Of a DNA stretch of 64,000 nucleotides, positions 43,630-52,178 are shown piece after piece; the stretch's first letter is position 1, and each line of letters opens with the position of its first letter. Position numbers and translations under genes: made by a program. Under the pieces are notes generated by a model that worked only from the letters and a program-made list of their open reading frames with translations, was not told where the DNA came from and searched no databases. Source of the stretch: Trabulsiella odontotermitis (GTDB lineage: Bacteria > Pseudomonadota > Gammaproteobacteria > Enterobacterales > Enterobacteriaceae); assembly GCF_030053895.1 (NCBI RefSeq), contig NZ_CP125781.1:1426001-1490000 (forward strand), in the 5' to 3' direction.

Positions 43630-44868
43630 ATGACGAACAGTCGCGTTGAGAACAGTCGTGGTCGTGCAGCGCGCCGAATGAGGCTGGCGCTGATGGGGCC
43701 AGCATTCATTGCTGCCATCGGGTATATTGACCCGGGTAACTTTGCGACCAACATTCAGGCGGGCGCCAGCTTTGGCTATCAATTGCTGTGGGTCGTGGTG
43801 TGGGCAAACCTGATGGCGATGCTAATCCAGGTACTGTCGGCAAAACTCGGTATTGCGACCGGAAAAAACCTCGCTGAACAAATTCGCGACCACTATCCGC
43901 GCCCGTTCGTCTGGTTTTACTGGGTGCAGGCGGAAATCATCGCGATGGCGACCGATCTCGCGGAGTTTATCGGTGCCGCTATCGGCTTTAAGCTCATTTT
44001 AGGTATTTCACTTTTACAGGGTGCGGTACTGACCGGGATCGCGACCTACCTGATTTTGATGCTGCAACGGCGCGGTCAGAAACCGCTGGAAAAAGTGATA
44101 GGTGGCCTGCTGCTGTTTGTTGCTGCGGCATATATCGTTGAACTGATTTTTTCTCAGCCCCGACTGGCGCAACTCGCCAAAGGGATGGTTATCCCGTCAT
44201 TACCCACCAGTGAAGCCGTTTTCCTGGCCGCCGGGGTACTAGGGGCGACCATCATGCCGCACGTCATCTATTTACACTCTTCACTGACGCAATATCTTCA
44301 CGGCGGTACGCGCAAGGAGCGTTACAACGCCACCCGCTGGGATGTGGCGATAGCCATGACCATTGCCGGTTTTGTTAACCTGGCGATGATGGCGACGGCC
44401 GCGGCGGCTTTCCACTTTAACGGTCATACCGGTATTGCTGATCTGGATGAAGCCTATCTGACGCTGGAGCCGTTGCTCAGCCATGCGGCGGCCACGATAT
44501 TCGGTCTGAGTCTTATCGCCGCGGGTCTCTCCTCAACGGTAGTCGGTACGCTGGCAGGGCAGGTGGTGATGCAGGGGTTTATCCGCTTCCATATTCCGCT
44601 GTGGTTCCGTCGCCTCGTCACCATGCTCCCATCATTTATTGTGATTTTAATGGGGCTTGACCCGACCCGCATTCTGGTCATGAGTCAGGTTCTGCTCAGT
44701 TTTGGTATCGCACTGGCGCTGGTTCCGTTACTGATTTTCACCAGTAATAAGACGTTAATGGGTGATTTAGTCAATTCACAATTAGTGAAACGCACCGGCT
44801 GGACTATCGTCTTTCTGGTGGTCGCACTGAACGCCTGGCTGTTAATCGGTACCGCACTCGGACTGTAA
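43630..44868 (+). CDS. mntH: Mn2+/Fe2+:proton symporter MntH (Nramp)
   Basis: 412 residues with about 11 helices. The Nramp metal-binding motif is IDPGNFATNIQAG near 36-48 (helix 1) and MPHVIYLHSS near 211 (helix 6). MntH imports manganese with protons, important under oxidative stress. The start ATG follows the MntR box directly. Fur and MntR control is predicted from the sites upstream. Confidence 0.97.
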   Translation: MTNSRVENSRGRAARRMRLALMGPAFIAAIGYIDPGNFATNIQAGASFGYQLLWVVVWANLMAMLIQVLSAKLGIATGKNLAEQIRDHYPRPFVWFYWVQAEIIAMATDLAEFIGAAIGFKLILGISLLQGAVLTGIATYLILMLQRRGQKPLEKVIGGLLLFVAAAYIVELIFSQPRLAQLAKGMVIPSLPTSEAVFLAAGVLGATIMPHVIYLHSSLTQYLHGGTRKERYNATRWDVAIAMTIAGFVNLAMMATAAAAFHFNGHTGIADLDEAYLTLEPLLSHAAATIFGLSLIAAGLSSTVVGTLAGQVVMQGFIRFHIPLWFRRLVTMLPSFIVILMGLDPTRILVMSQVLLSFGIALALVPLLIFTSNKTLMGDLVNSQLVKRTGWTIVFLVVALNAWLLIGTALGL

Positions 44869-44899
44869 GAAAGTCCTTAAATCTCTGGCTTTCCAGCCG

Positions 44900-44929
44900 G
44901 CCTGGCAACGTGAAACCCGCGTGCCAGGC
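44900..44929 (+). terminator. Hairpin after mntH
   Basis: GCCTGGCA-N14-TGCCAGGC, perfect 8-bp arms with a further CG pair inside, 31 bp after the mntH stop. No strong T run, so a moderate call. Confidence 0.55.
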
Positions 44930-45077
44930 GGTTCTTAAATCATTCACAACCATTTTGTGATCTTCTTATATAAGACCATTTCACTGCGTCCGGCGTGATC
45001 TCGCTGGCATTCTGTACTGACTAAATTTCACCCCGGTCCCGCAACAGAGACCCATAACGTTAAACAGTACAGACAAT

Positions 45078-45635
45078 ATGAAAACCATTTATATCGCAAC
45101 TGAGAATGCTTTCTTACGTTCAGGCCTGATTGAACTGGCGCTGGAATCTGACATTACGCTTCAGCCCGCCAGAATCAATGAACCGGGTTTTATCGATTCG
45201 CTTGAGAAAGGCGATGCGGTCATCGTCCATATCGACAGAAACACACCGGCTGAATACTTTGATTACACTGTGCGGATCAACGAAAAGTGCCGCCTGATGC
45301 TGGTGCTCAACAACCCGAACCTGATGTACATCTGTGATGCGAGCGTGATCACCACGTCCAGAAGTTCACTGAAAGAGCTGATGCGTGCCGTGGGCGTGCT
45401 GATGAGCAACAAGAAGCTGGAAAACCAGATGCGCGTATGCCTGACGGCGAAAGAGAAAATCATCCTGCGTGAGACGATGAACGGTCAGAAAGTCGACCAG
45501 ATTGCGAAAGTGCTGAATATGTCGCCGAAGACGGTTTATACGCACCGGGCGAATGTCTTTAGCAAACTGGGAGGCAGCAGTGTGAATGCCATCTACTCCC
45601 TGAAAAACAGAATCATGAAAGAAATGACAGCCTGA
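45078..45635 (+). CDS. Orphan LuxR-type HTH transcriptional regulator
   Basis: 185 residues. A C-terminal GerE/LuxR helix-turn-helix spans about 122-166 (LTAKEKIILRETMNGQKVDQ, then IAKVLNMSPKTVYTHRANVF). The N-terminal half (MKTIYIATENAFLRSGLIEL) looks like a degenerate response-regulator-type alpha/beta domain without a clear phospho-acceptor Asp-Lys set. This architecture is that of BglJ/RcsB-like auxiliary regulators. No sensor kinase is adjacent. It has no counterpart at this place in E. coli K-12. The ribosome binding site is weak and the upstream 200 bp are AT-rich. Targets are unknown; fimbrial or surface genes are a common theme for relatives. Confidence 0.8.
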   Translation: MKTIYIATENAFLRSGLIELALESDITLQPARINEPGFIDSLEKGDAVIVHIDRNTPAEYFDYTVRINEKCRLMLVLNNPNLMYICDASVITTSRSSLKELMRAVGVLMSNKKLENQMRVCLTAKEKIILRETMNGQKVDQIAKVLNMSPKTVYTHRANVFSKLGGSSVNAIYSLKNRIMKEMTA

Positions 45636-45663
45636 TTTCAAGAAAGCAGTAGTAGACCGGTTG

Positions 45664-45699
45664 CCAGAGTCCAGTTTCCTTTGGACTCTGGCTTTTTTT
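45664..45699. terminator. Terminator between LuxR-type gene and ypeC
   Basis: CCAGAGTCCA-N8-TGGACTCTGG followed by seven T residues; it serves the plus-strand regulator gene, and probably ypeC from the other side. Confidence 0.88.
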
Positions 45700-45704
45700 G
45701 TACC

Positions 45705-46034
45705 TTAATGACGATGCCCATGACCGCGGCCACGACCGCGATGATCGTCACGGTCACGCCAGCCTTCGCGATAGCCGCGTTCATACGCGTTGCGCTTATC
45801 CCAGCCGCGATGGAGACCGTTGTCATGTCTCCACCAGCCTCTGTCACGCCATTCATAGTGACGATGCCAGTAATCCCGGTCGCGCCAGCGTCCGCCGTCC
45901 CAGTAGTTACCGTAATTGTCACGATCGCCAATTTGTAATTTTATCGATGGCAACAGGGTGATTTCGCCAGCGCTGGCAATCAGCGGCGCTGATGAGGCCA
46001 GCAATACTGCTGCAAGAATCATTGACCTGAACAT
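45705..46034 (-). CDS. ypeC: YpeC, secreted DUF2502 protein
   Basis: 109 residues from the ATG at 46034. A Sec signal peptide (MFRSMILAAVLLASSAPLIASAG) precedes GEITLLPSIKLQIGDRDNYG. The rest is extremely rich in Trp, Arg, His, Asp and Gly (DGGRWRDRDYWHRHYEW) and ends RGRGHGHRH. It matches E. coli YpeC. It is probably periplasmic and could bind metal or polyanions by composition. Its function is unknown. Confidence 0.93.
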   Translation of the reverse strand: MFRSMILAAVLLASSAPLIASAGEITLLPSIKLQIGDRDNYGNYWDGGRWRDRDYWHRHYEWRDRGWWRHDNGLHRGWDKRNAYERGYREGWRDRDDHRGRGRGHGHRH

Positions 46035-46159
46035 ACTCTTCTCCTTCACGATCGGGGCCATGAGCGGCCTGCTACCGCAATATTACGGGGTGGTAAAGCC
46101 CCGTATCATCGGCAACACTCTGAAACATGCAGTGAGAGCACTTTTTGCTAAAGGAAAAT

Positions 46160-47158
46160 CTACTTTTCTCCGTTGAGGATCGTCTCAATTGTTGCGCGTT
46201 CTTGTGCGGTAAATTGCCGGTTCGCCAACATGCCCACCGCATCATCCAGTTGTGCGGTTTTACTGGCACCAATCAGCACGGAGGTGATTTTCTCATCACG
46301 CATCACCCACGCCAGCGCCATCTGCGAAAGTTTCTGCCCGCGTTGCGCGGCGAGAACGTTCAACTGACGCACTTTTTGCAATTTCTCTTCCGTAATCTGC
46401 TCGGGATTAAGAAAGCGGCTGCCGCTGGCGGCGCGGGAATCGGCGGGAATTCCGTTCAGATAGCGGTCAGTCAGTTGCCCACCCGCCAGCGGTGAGAAGG
46501 CAATACTGCCGACGCCTTTTTCCTGCAGCGTCTCCAGCAGGCCGTCTTCTACCCAGCGCTCAAACATCGAGTATTTCGGCTGGTGAATCAGACAGGGCGT
46601 CCCCAGGTCGTCGAGGATCTCAATCGCTTCCCGCGCCCGCGCCGCCGGGTAATTCGACAGCCCGACATACAGCGCTTTGCCCTGGCGGACGACATGATCC
46701 AGCGCGCGCATGGTCTCTTTTAGCGGCGTCTCCGGGTCCGGGCGGTGGTGATAAAAGATATCGACATACTCAAGACCCATACGTTTCAGGCTCTGATCGA
46801 GGCTGGCGATCAGGTATTTTCGCGAGCCCCAGTCGCCATATGGGCCGTCCCACATGGTGTATCCCGCTTTGGTGGAGATGATGAGCTCATCGCGCCAGGG
46901 GAAAAAATCTTCGCGCAAAATACGGCCGAAATGACTCTCCGCCGAGCCGGGCGGCGGGCCATAGTTGTTAGCTAAATCGAAATGAGTAATGCCGAGATCG
47001 AACGCATGGCGCAACAGCTGGCGGCTGTTCTCCACCTGCGTCACATCGCCGAAGTTATGCCATAACCCAAGGGAAATGGCCGGAAGCTTCAGTCCGCTGT
47101 GCCCGCAGCGGCGGTAGTCCATAGTCTGATACCGCGCACTATTTGCCTGGTAAATCAT
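46160..47158 (-). CDS. Aldo-keto reductase, YghZ/L-glyceraldehyde-3-phosphate reductase-like
   Basis: 332 residues from the ATG at 47158 (a start four codons earlier is possible). The AKR catalytic set is visible: FDLANNYGPPPGSAE (Asp, Tyr near 55-60), STKAGY (Lys near 90) and FYHHRPD (His near 130). The late SVLIGASKTAQLDDAVG binds NADPH phosphate. It resembles E. coli YghZ, which reduces L-glyceraldehyde 3-phosphate and methylglyoxal, but is clearly a separate subfamily member. It is divergent from ipdC. Confidence 0.88.
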   Translation of the reverse strand: MIYQANSARYQTMDYRRCGHSGLKLPAISLGLWHNFGDVTQVENSRQLLRHAFDLGITHFDLANNYGPPPGSAESHFGRILREDFFPWRDELIISTKAGYTMWDGPYGDWGSRKYLIASLDQSLKRMGLEYVDIFYHHRPDPETPLKETMRALDHVVRQGKALYVGLSNYPAARAREAIEILDDLGTPCLIHQPKYSMFERWVEDGLLETLQEKGVGSIAFSPLAGGQLTDRYLNGIPADSRAASGSRFLNPEQITEEKLQKVRQLNVLAAQRGQKLSQMALAWVMRDEKITSVLIGASKTAQLDDAVGMLANRQFTAQERATIETILNGEK

Positions 47159-47335
47159 TCTCGTCTCCACAAATCGTCAGGGTGGGTAAGCACTTACACT
47201 AATGAATGTTCAACCCTGAGTACACTCCTGTTATTCGTAAAGCTGACGTTCCACGGGCTTTCTCCGATACATCCTGGACAGCATTAGCGCTTCTCTAATA
47301 CTCAAATTTATCTTAACAGAGGAGGTAGTGACGCT

Positions 47336-48997
47336 ATGCAACTGACTTACACCATTGGTGATTATTTACTGGATCGTCTCTCTGCGCTGGGCATCGACCA
47401 CCTGTTTGGTGTCCCTGGCGATTACAATCTGCAGTTCCTCGATCATGTCATCGCGCATGATGCTGTGTGTTGGGTCGGTTGTGCCAACGAGCTGAACGCC
47501 GCCTACGCTGCCGACGGTTATGCCCGTATTCAGGGAGCTGGCGCCCTGTTAACCACTTATGGTGTTGGTGAGCTGAGCGCCATCAACGGCACCGCAGGCA
47601 GTTTTGCCGAGTATGTCCCGGTGCTGCATATCGTCGGCGCGCCGCGGACGTCGTCACAGCAGCGCGGTGAATTATTGCACCATACGCTCGGTGACGGAAA
47701 CTTTAGCCATTTTTATGAAATGAGCGGGCCGGTGAGCTGCGCACAGGCGCAACTGACCGCCGATAATGCCTGCCGGGAAATCGACAGGGTATTACAGGAG
47801 ATGATTGCCCACCGGCGTCCTGCCTACCTGATGCTACCTGCCGATGTCGCCAACGCGCCGACGTCGCCGCCGGGTTGTCCGCTGGCCGTTGAGTCGTCGA
47901 CAGTGGATGACAATCAACTGGCCGAATTCAAAGAGCAGGCACACCGCCTGTTAAGCACCAGCCGCCGCGTTGTGTTGCTGGCCGATTTCCTCGCCCAGCG
48001 TTTTGGTCTGCAACAACAGCTCCAGGCATGGGTGGAATCACAGCCGCTGCCGCATGCCACCATGCTGATGGGCAAAGGGCTTTTTAACGAGCAACATCCG
48101 GCATTTATTGGCACTTACAGCGGTGTTGCCAGCGATAAACAAACCCGTGAAATTGTAGAAAGCGCTGAAACGCTGATCTGCGTCGGTACACGTTTCACTG
48201 ATACCCTGACCGTTGGTTTTACGCATCAAATCAACACCGAAAAAACCATCGATCTGCAGCCGTTTGCAGCCCGGATTGGCAATCGCTGGTTCAGCGGTCT
48301 GCCGATGCACCAGGCGCTACCGGCGCTGATTGAGGTCACCGCCTCACTGGCGTCGCAATGGGTATCGCCGCACTATTCCAGCCGCCCGATCGCCAAAGAG
48401 AAACAGGGCGACCTGACGCAGAAAAATTTCTGGAGCACGATACAGGAACAATTACAGCCAGGAGATATCGTGCTGGCTGATCAGGGTACATCGGCGTTTG
48501 GTGTGGGCGCGCTGAAACTTCCCCGGGATGTGACGCTGATTGTCCAGCCGCTGTGGGGCTCGATTGGCTTCACGCTGCCCGCCGCTTTTGGCGCGCAGAC
48601 CGCCGCGCCGGACAGGCGAGTGGTGTTGATTATCGGTGATGGTGCCGCGCAACTGACGATTCAGGAGATAGGCTCAATGATGCGCGACGACCAGCGGCTG
48701 GTGATTTTGCTGCTGAACAACGAAGGCTACACGGTTGAGCGAGCCATTCACGGGCCGGAAGAGCGCTACAACGACATTTCGCTGTGGAACTGGACGCAAC
48801 TGCCACAGGCGCTCAATCTCGACAGCCAGGCGCAATGCTGGCGCGTCACGCAGGCGGTGCAACTGAAAGAAGCGTTAACCCTCAGCGAACAGCGCGACCG
48901 GTTAACGCTGGTGGAGGTGATGCTGCCCCGAATGGACATCCCGGATTTTCTCCGCGTGCTCACGCAGTCCATCGAAGCGCGCAATCAGACCGCATAA
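47336..48997 (+). CDS. ipdC: Indolepyruvate decarboxylase
   Basis: 553 residues. This ThDP enzyme decarboxylates indole-3-pyruvate (or phenylpyruvate) to the aldehyde, a key step in indole-3-acetic acid formation in Enterobacter. Visible are the HLFGVPGDYNLQFLDHV N-terminus, the catalytic Glu in GCANELNAAYAADGYAR (near 52), the HHTLGDG His pair (near 115) and the ThDP motif GDGAAQLTIQEIGSMMRD...LLNNEGYTVE (near 430-470). AGGAGGT lies nine bases before the ATG. Similarity to E. cloacae IpdC is high in these blocks. Its stop abuts the yfeO stop with no intergenic base. Confidence 0.93.
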   Translation: MQLTYTIGDYLLDRLSALGIDHLFGVPGDYNLQFLDHVIAHDAVCWVGCANELNAAYAADGYARIQGAGALLTTYGVGELSAINGTAGSFAEYVPVLHIVGAPRTSSQQRGELLHHTLGDGNFSHFYEMSGPVSCAQAQLTADNACREIDRVLQEMIAHRRPAYLMLPADVANAPTSPPGCPLAVESSTVDDNQLAEFKEQAHRLLSTSRRVVLLADFLAQRFGLQQQLQAWVESQPLPHATMLMGKGLFNEQHPAFIGTYSGVASDKQTREIVESAETLICVGTRFTDTLTVGFTHQINTEKTIDLQPFAARIGNRWFSGLPMHQALPALIEVTASLASQWVSPHYSSRPIAKEKQGDLTQKNFWSTIQEQLQPGDIVLADQGTSAFGVGALKLPRDVTLIVQPLWGSIGFTLPAAFGAQTAAPDRRVVLIIGDGAAQLTIQEIGSMMRDDQRLVILLLNNEGYTVERAIHGPEERYNDISLWNWTQLPQALNLDSQAQCWRVTQAVQLKEALTLSEQRDRLTLVEVMLPRMDIPDFLRVLTQSIEARNQTA

Positions 48998-50230
48998 TCA
49001 CTCGCGCCGCTGCGCCATCATTACCGGTTTTCCTGCCAGCAGCAGCCAGGCTGGAAGCATCACGATGCACAGCAGCGGCAGGAGTGTGGTGTCCGGCACC
49101 ACGACGGCGGCCATAAACAGGCTGAGCCAGCCATCGCGCGTCACTACCAGCACCAGCCCCAGAATGGCGCAGGAGACGGTAATCGCTGCCGGAACCGCAT
49201 CCACATGGGCATGCAGCATCAGTCCAAGGGCGACGGCGACAAACACCGCCGGGAAAATGCGCCCACCGCGAAAACCACTGGCAGCGGCAACCACCAGCGC
49301 CGCCAGTTTTACTATCGCAATGAGCATAAAATCGGACGCGGTCAGCGTCTGGCTGAACGCCAGTTGCTGCATTTCATCCAGCCCCTTAAACAACGTGATA
49401 TGCCCGCCCACCACGCCCAGCAGGCCAAGTAAAAAACCGCCCAGCGTGAGGATCAGGATCGGGTTTTTCAGGCGATGTAGCAGCGTATGCAGACGCGGCA
49501 GACACCAGACGGCGACCATCCCGACGGCGATCGCGATAATGGCGACGATGACTCCGCTGAAGATATCCACGATGCGCATCTGCCCGTAATGGGGGATCGG
49601 CAGTGAAAAATGAGGCATGAAAAAGAGACTGGTGGTCAACGCGCCAGCGGCTGCGGCGATAAGCGGCGCAAACAGGCGATCCCACAGCGGGGCATCACCG
49701 TTGCCACTCAGGGTTTGCGAAAAGACCAATGCAGCGGCGACCGGCGTGCCAAACAGCGCGCCGATGGTGCCGGCGGCGGCGAGGATCGTCCAGTCGAGGG
49801 TGTTCACGCGCGGGAATACGCGCGCGCCAATGGCCACTGCCAGCGCAATGTTCACCGACATGATTGGGTGTTCCGGTCCGAGGCTGACGCCGCCCGCCAG
49901 ACCGATAATCAGCGCGAGGATCAAGCCTGGCAACGGTCCGGTGCCAGTTGGTGCGCCGATCAGCGGCTCCAGCGCCGGATCAGATCCCGCATGCCCCGGG
50001 CTGTAACGGATCACCAGACCCACCGCCAGCCCGGTCAGCGTCAGCATCACCACGATCCAGACACGGGAATCAAGACCCATGCCGAGGCTCAGCGGCAGTG
50101 ATTGCCAGAGAAAGGTCTGTACCAGCGCGGCAACTTTCATCACCGCGACTAAAATCAGGCTGGATGCGATACCAATAATTAATGCCGGCAGGGAGAGCAG
50201 CAACATGGTGCGGGCTCGCGGATGGAGCAT
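48998..50230 (-). CDS. yfeO: YfeO, ClC-type ion channel/transporter
   Basis: 410 residues with 10-12 helices. ClC family blocks are visible: GHAGSDPALEPLIGAP, GVSLGPEHPIMSVN (GxEGP-like region) and GFRGGRIFPAVFVAVALG. The start MLHPRARTMLLLSLPALIIGIASSLIL matches E. coli YfeO. It is a putative ion (chloride or fluoride) transporter of the inner membrane. Its C-terminus is about eight residues shorter than in E. coli. Confidence 0.94.
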   Translation of the reverse strand: MLHPRARTMLLLSLPALIIGIASSLILVAVMKVAALVQTFLWQSLPLSLGMGLDSRVWIVVMLTLTGLAVGLVIRYSPGHAGSDPALEPLIGAPTGTGPLPGLILALIIGLAGGVSLGPEHPIMSVNIALAVAIGARVFPRVNTLDWTILAAAGTIGALFGTPVAAALVFSQTLSGNGDAPLWDRLFAPLIAAAAGALTTSLFFMPHFSLPIPHYGQMRIVDIFSGVIVAIIAIAVGMVAVWCLPRLHTLLHRLKNPILILTLGGFLLGLLGVVGGHITLFKGLDEMQQLAFSQTLTASDFMLIAIVKLAALVVAAASGFRGGRIFPAVFVAVALGLMLHAHVDAVPAAITVSCAILGLVLVVTRDGWLSLFMAAVVVPDTTLLPLLCIVMLPAWLLLAGKPVMMAQRRE

Positions 50231-50434
50231 GGTGATTTCCTTTTAGTTTCAGTGTACAGCACAGTGCACCCGTTTACGGGAGGCGTCAGTGCAAATGGTG
50301 CTGAAACGATAAACGTAATCTGTGACGCAGATCGATAATCCTGGGGCGCTTGTGCGGCGGGCGTTGTCGTTCTGGCGTCATGAATTTACAGTGTTTGCAG
50401 AAAAGTATTCTGACTTTAGCGGAGCAGTAACAGA

Positions 50435-51400
50435 ATGACAAAGTTTGCGTTAGTGGGTGATGTTGGCGGTACCAATGCGCGTCTGGCGCTGTGCGATATG
50501 ATCAGCGGTGAGATTTCTCGGGCTAAAACGTATTCCGGGCTGGATTATCCCAGTCTGGAAGCGGTCGTACGTGTGTATTTAAAAGAGCATGATGTGGCGG
50601 TCGAAGATGGCTGTATCGCCATTGCGTGCCCCATCACCAGCGACTGGGTGGCGATGACCAACCATACCTGGGCTTTTTCTATCGCGGAGATGAAAAAAAA
50701 TCTCGGTTTCTCACACCTTGAAATCATTAACGATTTCACGGCGGTATCGATGGCTATTCCGATGCTGAAAAAAGAGAATCTGATCCAGTTCGGTGGCGCA
50801 GAGCCGGTTGACGGCAAACCTGTCGCAGTATTTGGCGCAGGAACCGGGCTGGGCGTCGCGCATCTGGTACATGTCGATAAACGCTGGGTCAGCCTGCCGG
50901 GTGAAGGCGGTCATGTGGATTTTGCGCCGAACAGTGAAGAAGAGGGGATAATCCTTGAAGAATTGCGCGCGGAGCTTGGCCACGTTTCCGCCGAGCGCGT
51001 GCTTTCCGGACCGGGGCTGGTCAATCTCTACCGGGCGATTGTGAAATCAGACGGTCGTCTGCCGGAAAACCTGCAACCGAAAGACGTCACCGAGCGAGCG
51101 CTGGAAGACAGCTGCATCGACTGCCGTCGCGCGCTGTCGCTGTTCTGCGTCATCATGGGGCGGTTTGGCGGCAACCTGGCGCTGACGCTGGGCACCTTCG
51201 GCGGAGTGTATATCGCGGGCGGGATTGTGCCGCGCTTCCTGGAGTTTTTCAAAGCCTCCGGTTTTCGCGGCGCTTTTGAAGACAAGGGGCGCTTTAAGTC
51301 CTACGTGCAGGACATTCCGGTTTACCTGATTGTCCACGAAAACCCGGGGCTACTCGGTTCCGGCGCCCATCTGCGTCAGATCCTCGGGCAGTTCCTCTGA
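50435..51400 (+). CDS. glk: Glucokinase
   Basis: 321 residues, as in E. coli. Glk phosphorylates free internal glucose with ATP. The phosphate-binding loop is DVGGTNARLAL near 9-19; the substrate/ROK-like block is GEGGHVDFAPNSEEE near 157; GTFGGVYIAGGIVPRF is near 254. The 204 bp upstream hold its promoter and that of yfeO. It converges on ypdB. Confidence 0.97.
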   Translation: MTKFALVGDVGGTNARLALCDMISGEISRAKTYSGLDYPSLEAVVRVYLKEHDVAVEDGCIAIACPITSDWVAMTNHTWAFSIAEMKKNLGFSHLEIINDFTAVSMAIPMLKKENLIQFGGAEPVDGKPVAVFGAGTGLGVAHLVHVDKRWVSLPGEGGHVDFAPNSEEEGIILEELRAELGHVSAERVLSGPGLVNLYRAIVKSDGRLPENLQPKDVTERALEDSCIDCRRALSLFCVIMGRFGGNLALTLGTFGGVYIAGGIVPRFLEFFKASGFRGAFEDKGRFKSYVQDIPVYLIVHENPGLLGSGAHLRQILGQFL

Positions 51401-51406
51401 ATTTAA

Positions 51407-51436
51407 TGCCCGGCAGGCGCTGACCCGCCGGGTTTC
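51407..51436. terminator. Hairpin between glk and ypdB
   Basis: CCCGGC (51409-51414) and GCCGGG (51427-51432) with AGGCG/CGCC-type inner pairing; REP-like. It is the only sequence between the convergent genes. Confidence 0.7.
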
Positions 51437-51437
51437 C

Positions 51438-52166
51438 TCACAGATGCATCAACTGGCGAAACTCTTTCACTTTGCTGCGGCTGACCGGCACCTGAAAATC
51501 GAGATCCCGCAGGCGCAGAATGTAGGTGTTGTTAAACCACGGTTCGATTTCGCGGATCTTATTCAGGTTCACGCAAAAGGATCGATGGCAGCGGAAAAAG
51601 TGTGACGGTGGCAGTTTGCTGCAAAATTCGGTGATATTCATCGGCATCACGAAAGCTTCGCGCTTCGTATAAACAAACGTCATTTTCTCGTGCGCTTCTG
51701 CGTAATAAATATCGTTGATGCTGGTGACGATAATCTTCTCGTCTTTGATCAGGTTGATGGTGTCGTTTTCCCGCGTCACGCCGGGGCTACTGGCGCCCGA
51801 CTGTTGCTGCCAGGCGTTTTCCAGCTTTTGCAGCATATTGATGATCCGCGACTCCTGATACGGTTTCAGAATGTAGTCAAAAGCTTCCAGTTCGAAGGCT
51901 TCCACCGCATGCTCTTTCCACGCGGTGATAAACACGATAAACGGCTTATGAGCAAACTGGCTGATGTTTTGCGCCAGCAATACGCCGTCCAGCGAGGGGA
52001 TATTGATATCAAGGAAAATGGCGTCCACTTTGTTGTGCTGCAAAAACTTCAGCACGTCCAGCCCGTCGTCGAACGTGCCGATAATTTCCATCTGGCTGTG
52101 TTCTTTGATAAGCCAGGTCAGCTCCTGCTGCGCAAGGAATTCATCTTCAACAATAATGACTTTCAT
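51438..52166 (-). CDS. ypdB: LytTR response regulator YpdB (PyrR)
   Basis: 242 residues. The receiver domain (1-120) has phospho-acceptor Asp53 in AIFLDINIPSLDG and Lys in YILKPYQESR. A LytTR DNA-binding domain (about 135-242) includes EAHEKMTFVYTKREAF and the FFRCHRSFCVNLNKIREIEPWF signature. In E. coli YpdB activates the transporter gene yhjX in response to pyruvate sensed by YpdA. AGGAG precedes the ATG. It lies 12 bp after ypdA. Confidence 0.96.
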   Translation of the reverse strand: MKVIIVEDEFLAQQELTWLIKEHSQMEIIGTFDDGLDVLKFLQHNKVDAIFLDINIPSLDGVLLAQNISQFAHKPFIVFITAWKEHAVEAFELEAFDYILKPYQESRIINMLQKLENAWQQQSGASSPGVTRENDTINLIKDEKIIVTSINDIYYAEAHEKMTFVYTKREAFVMPMNITEFCSKLPPSHFFRCHRSFCVNLNKIREIEPWFNNTYILRLRDLDFQVPVSRSKVKEFRQLMHL

Positions 52167-52178
52167 ATGAACTCCTGA

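Noticed and set aside
45638..45961. Thr/Ile/Val- or Asp/His-rich frames on both strands over ypeC
   Set aside because: They arise from the repetitive composition of ypeC itself.
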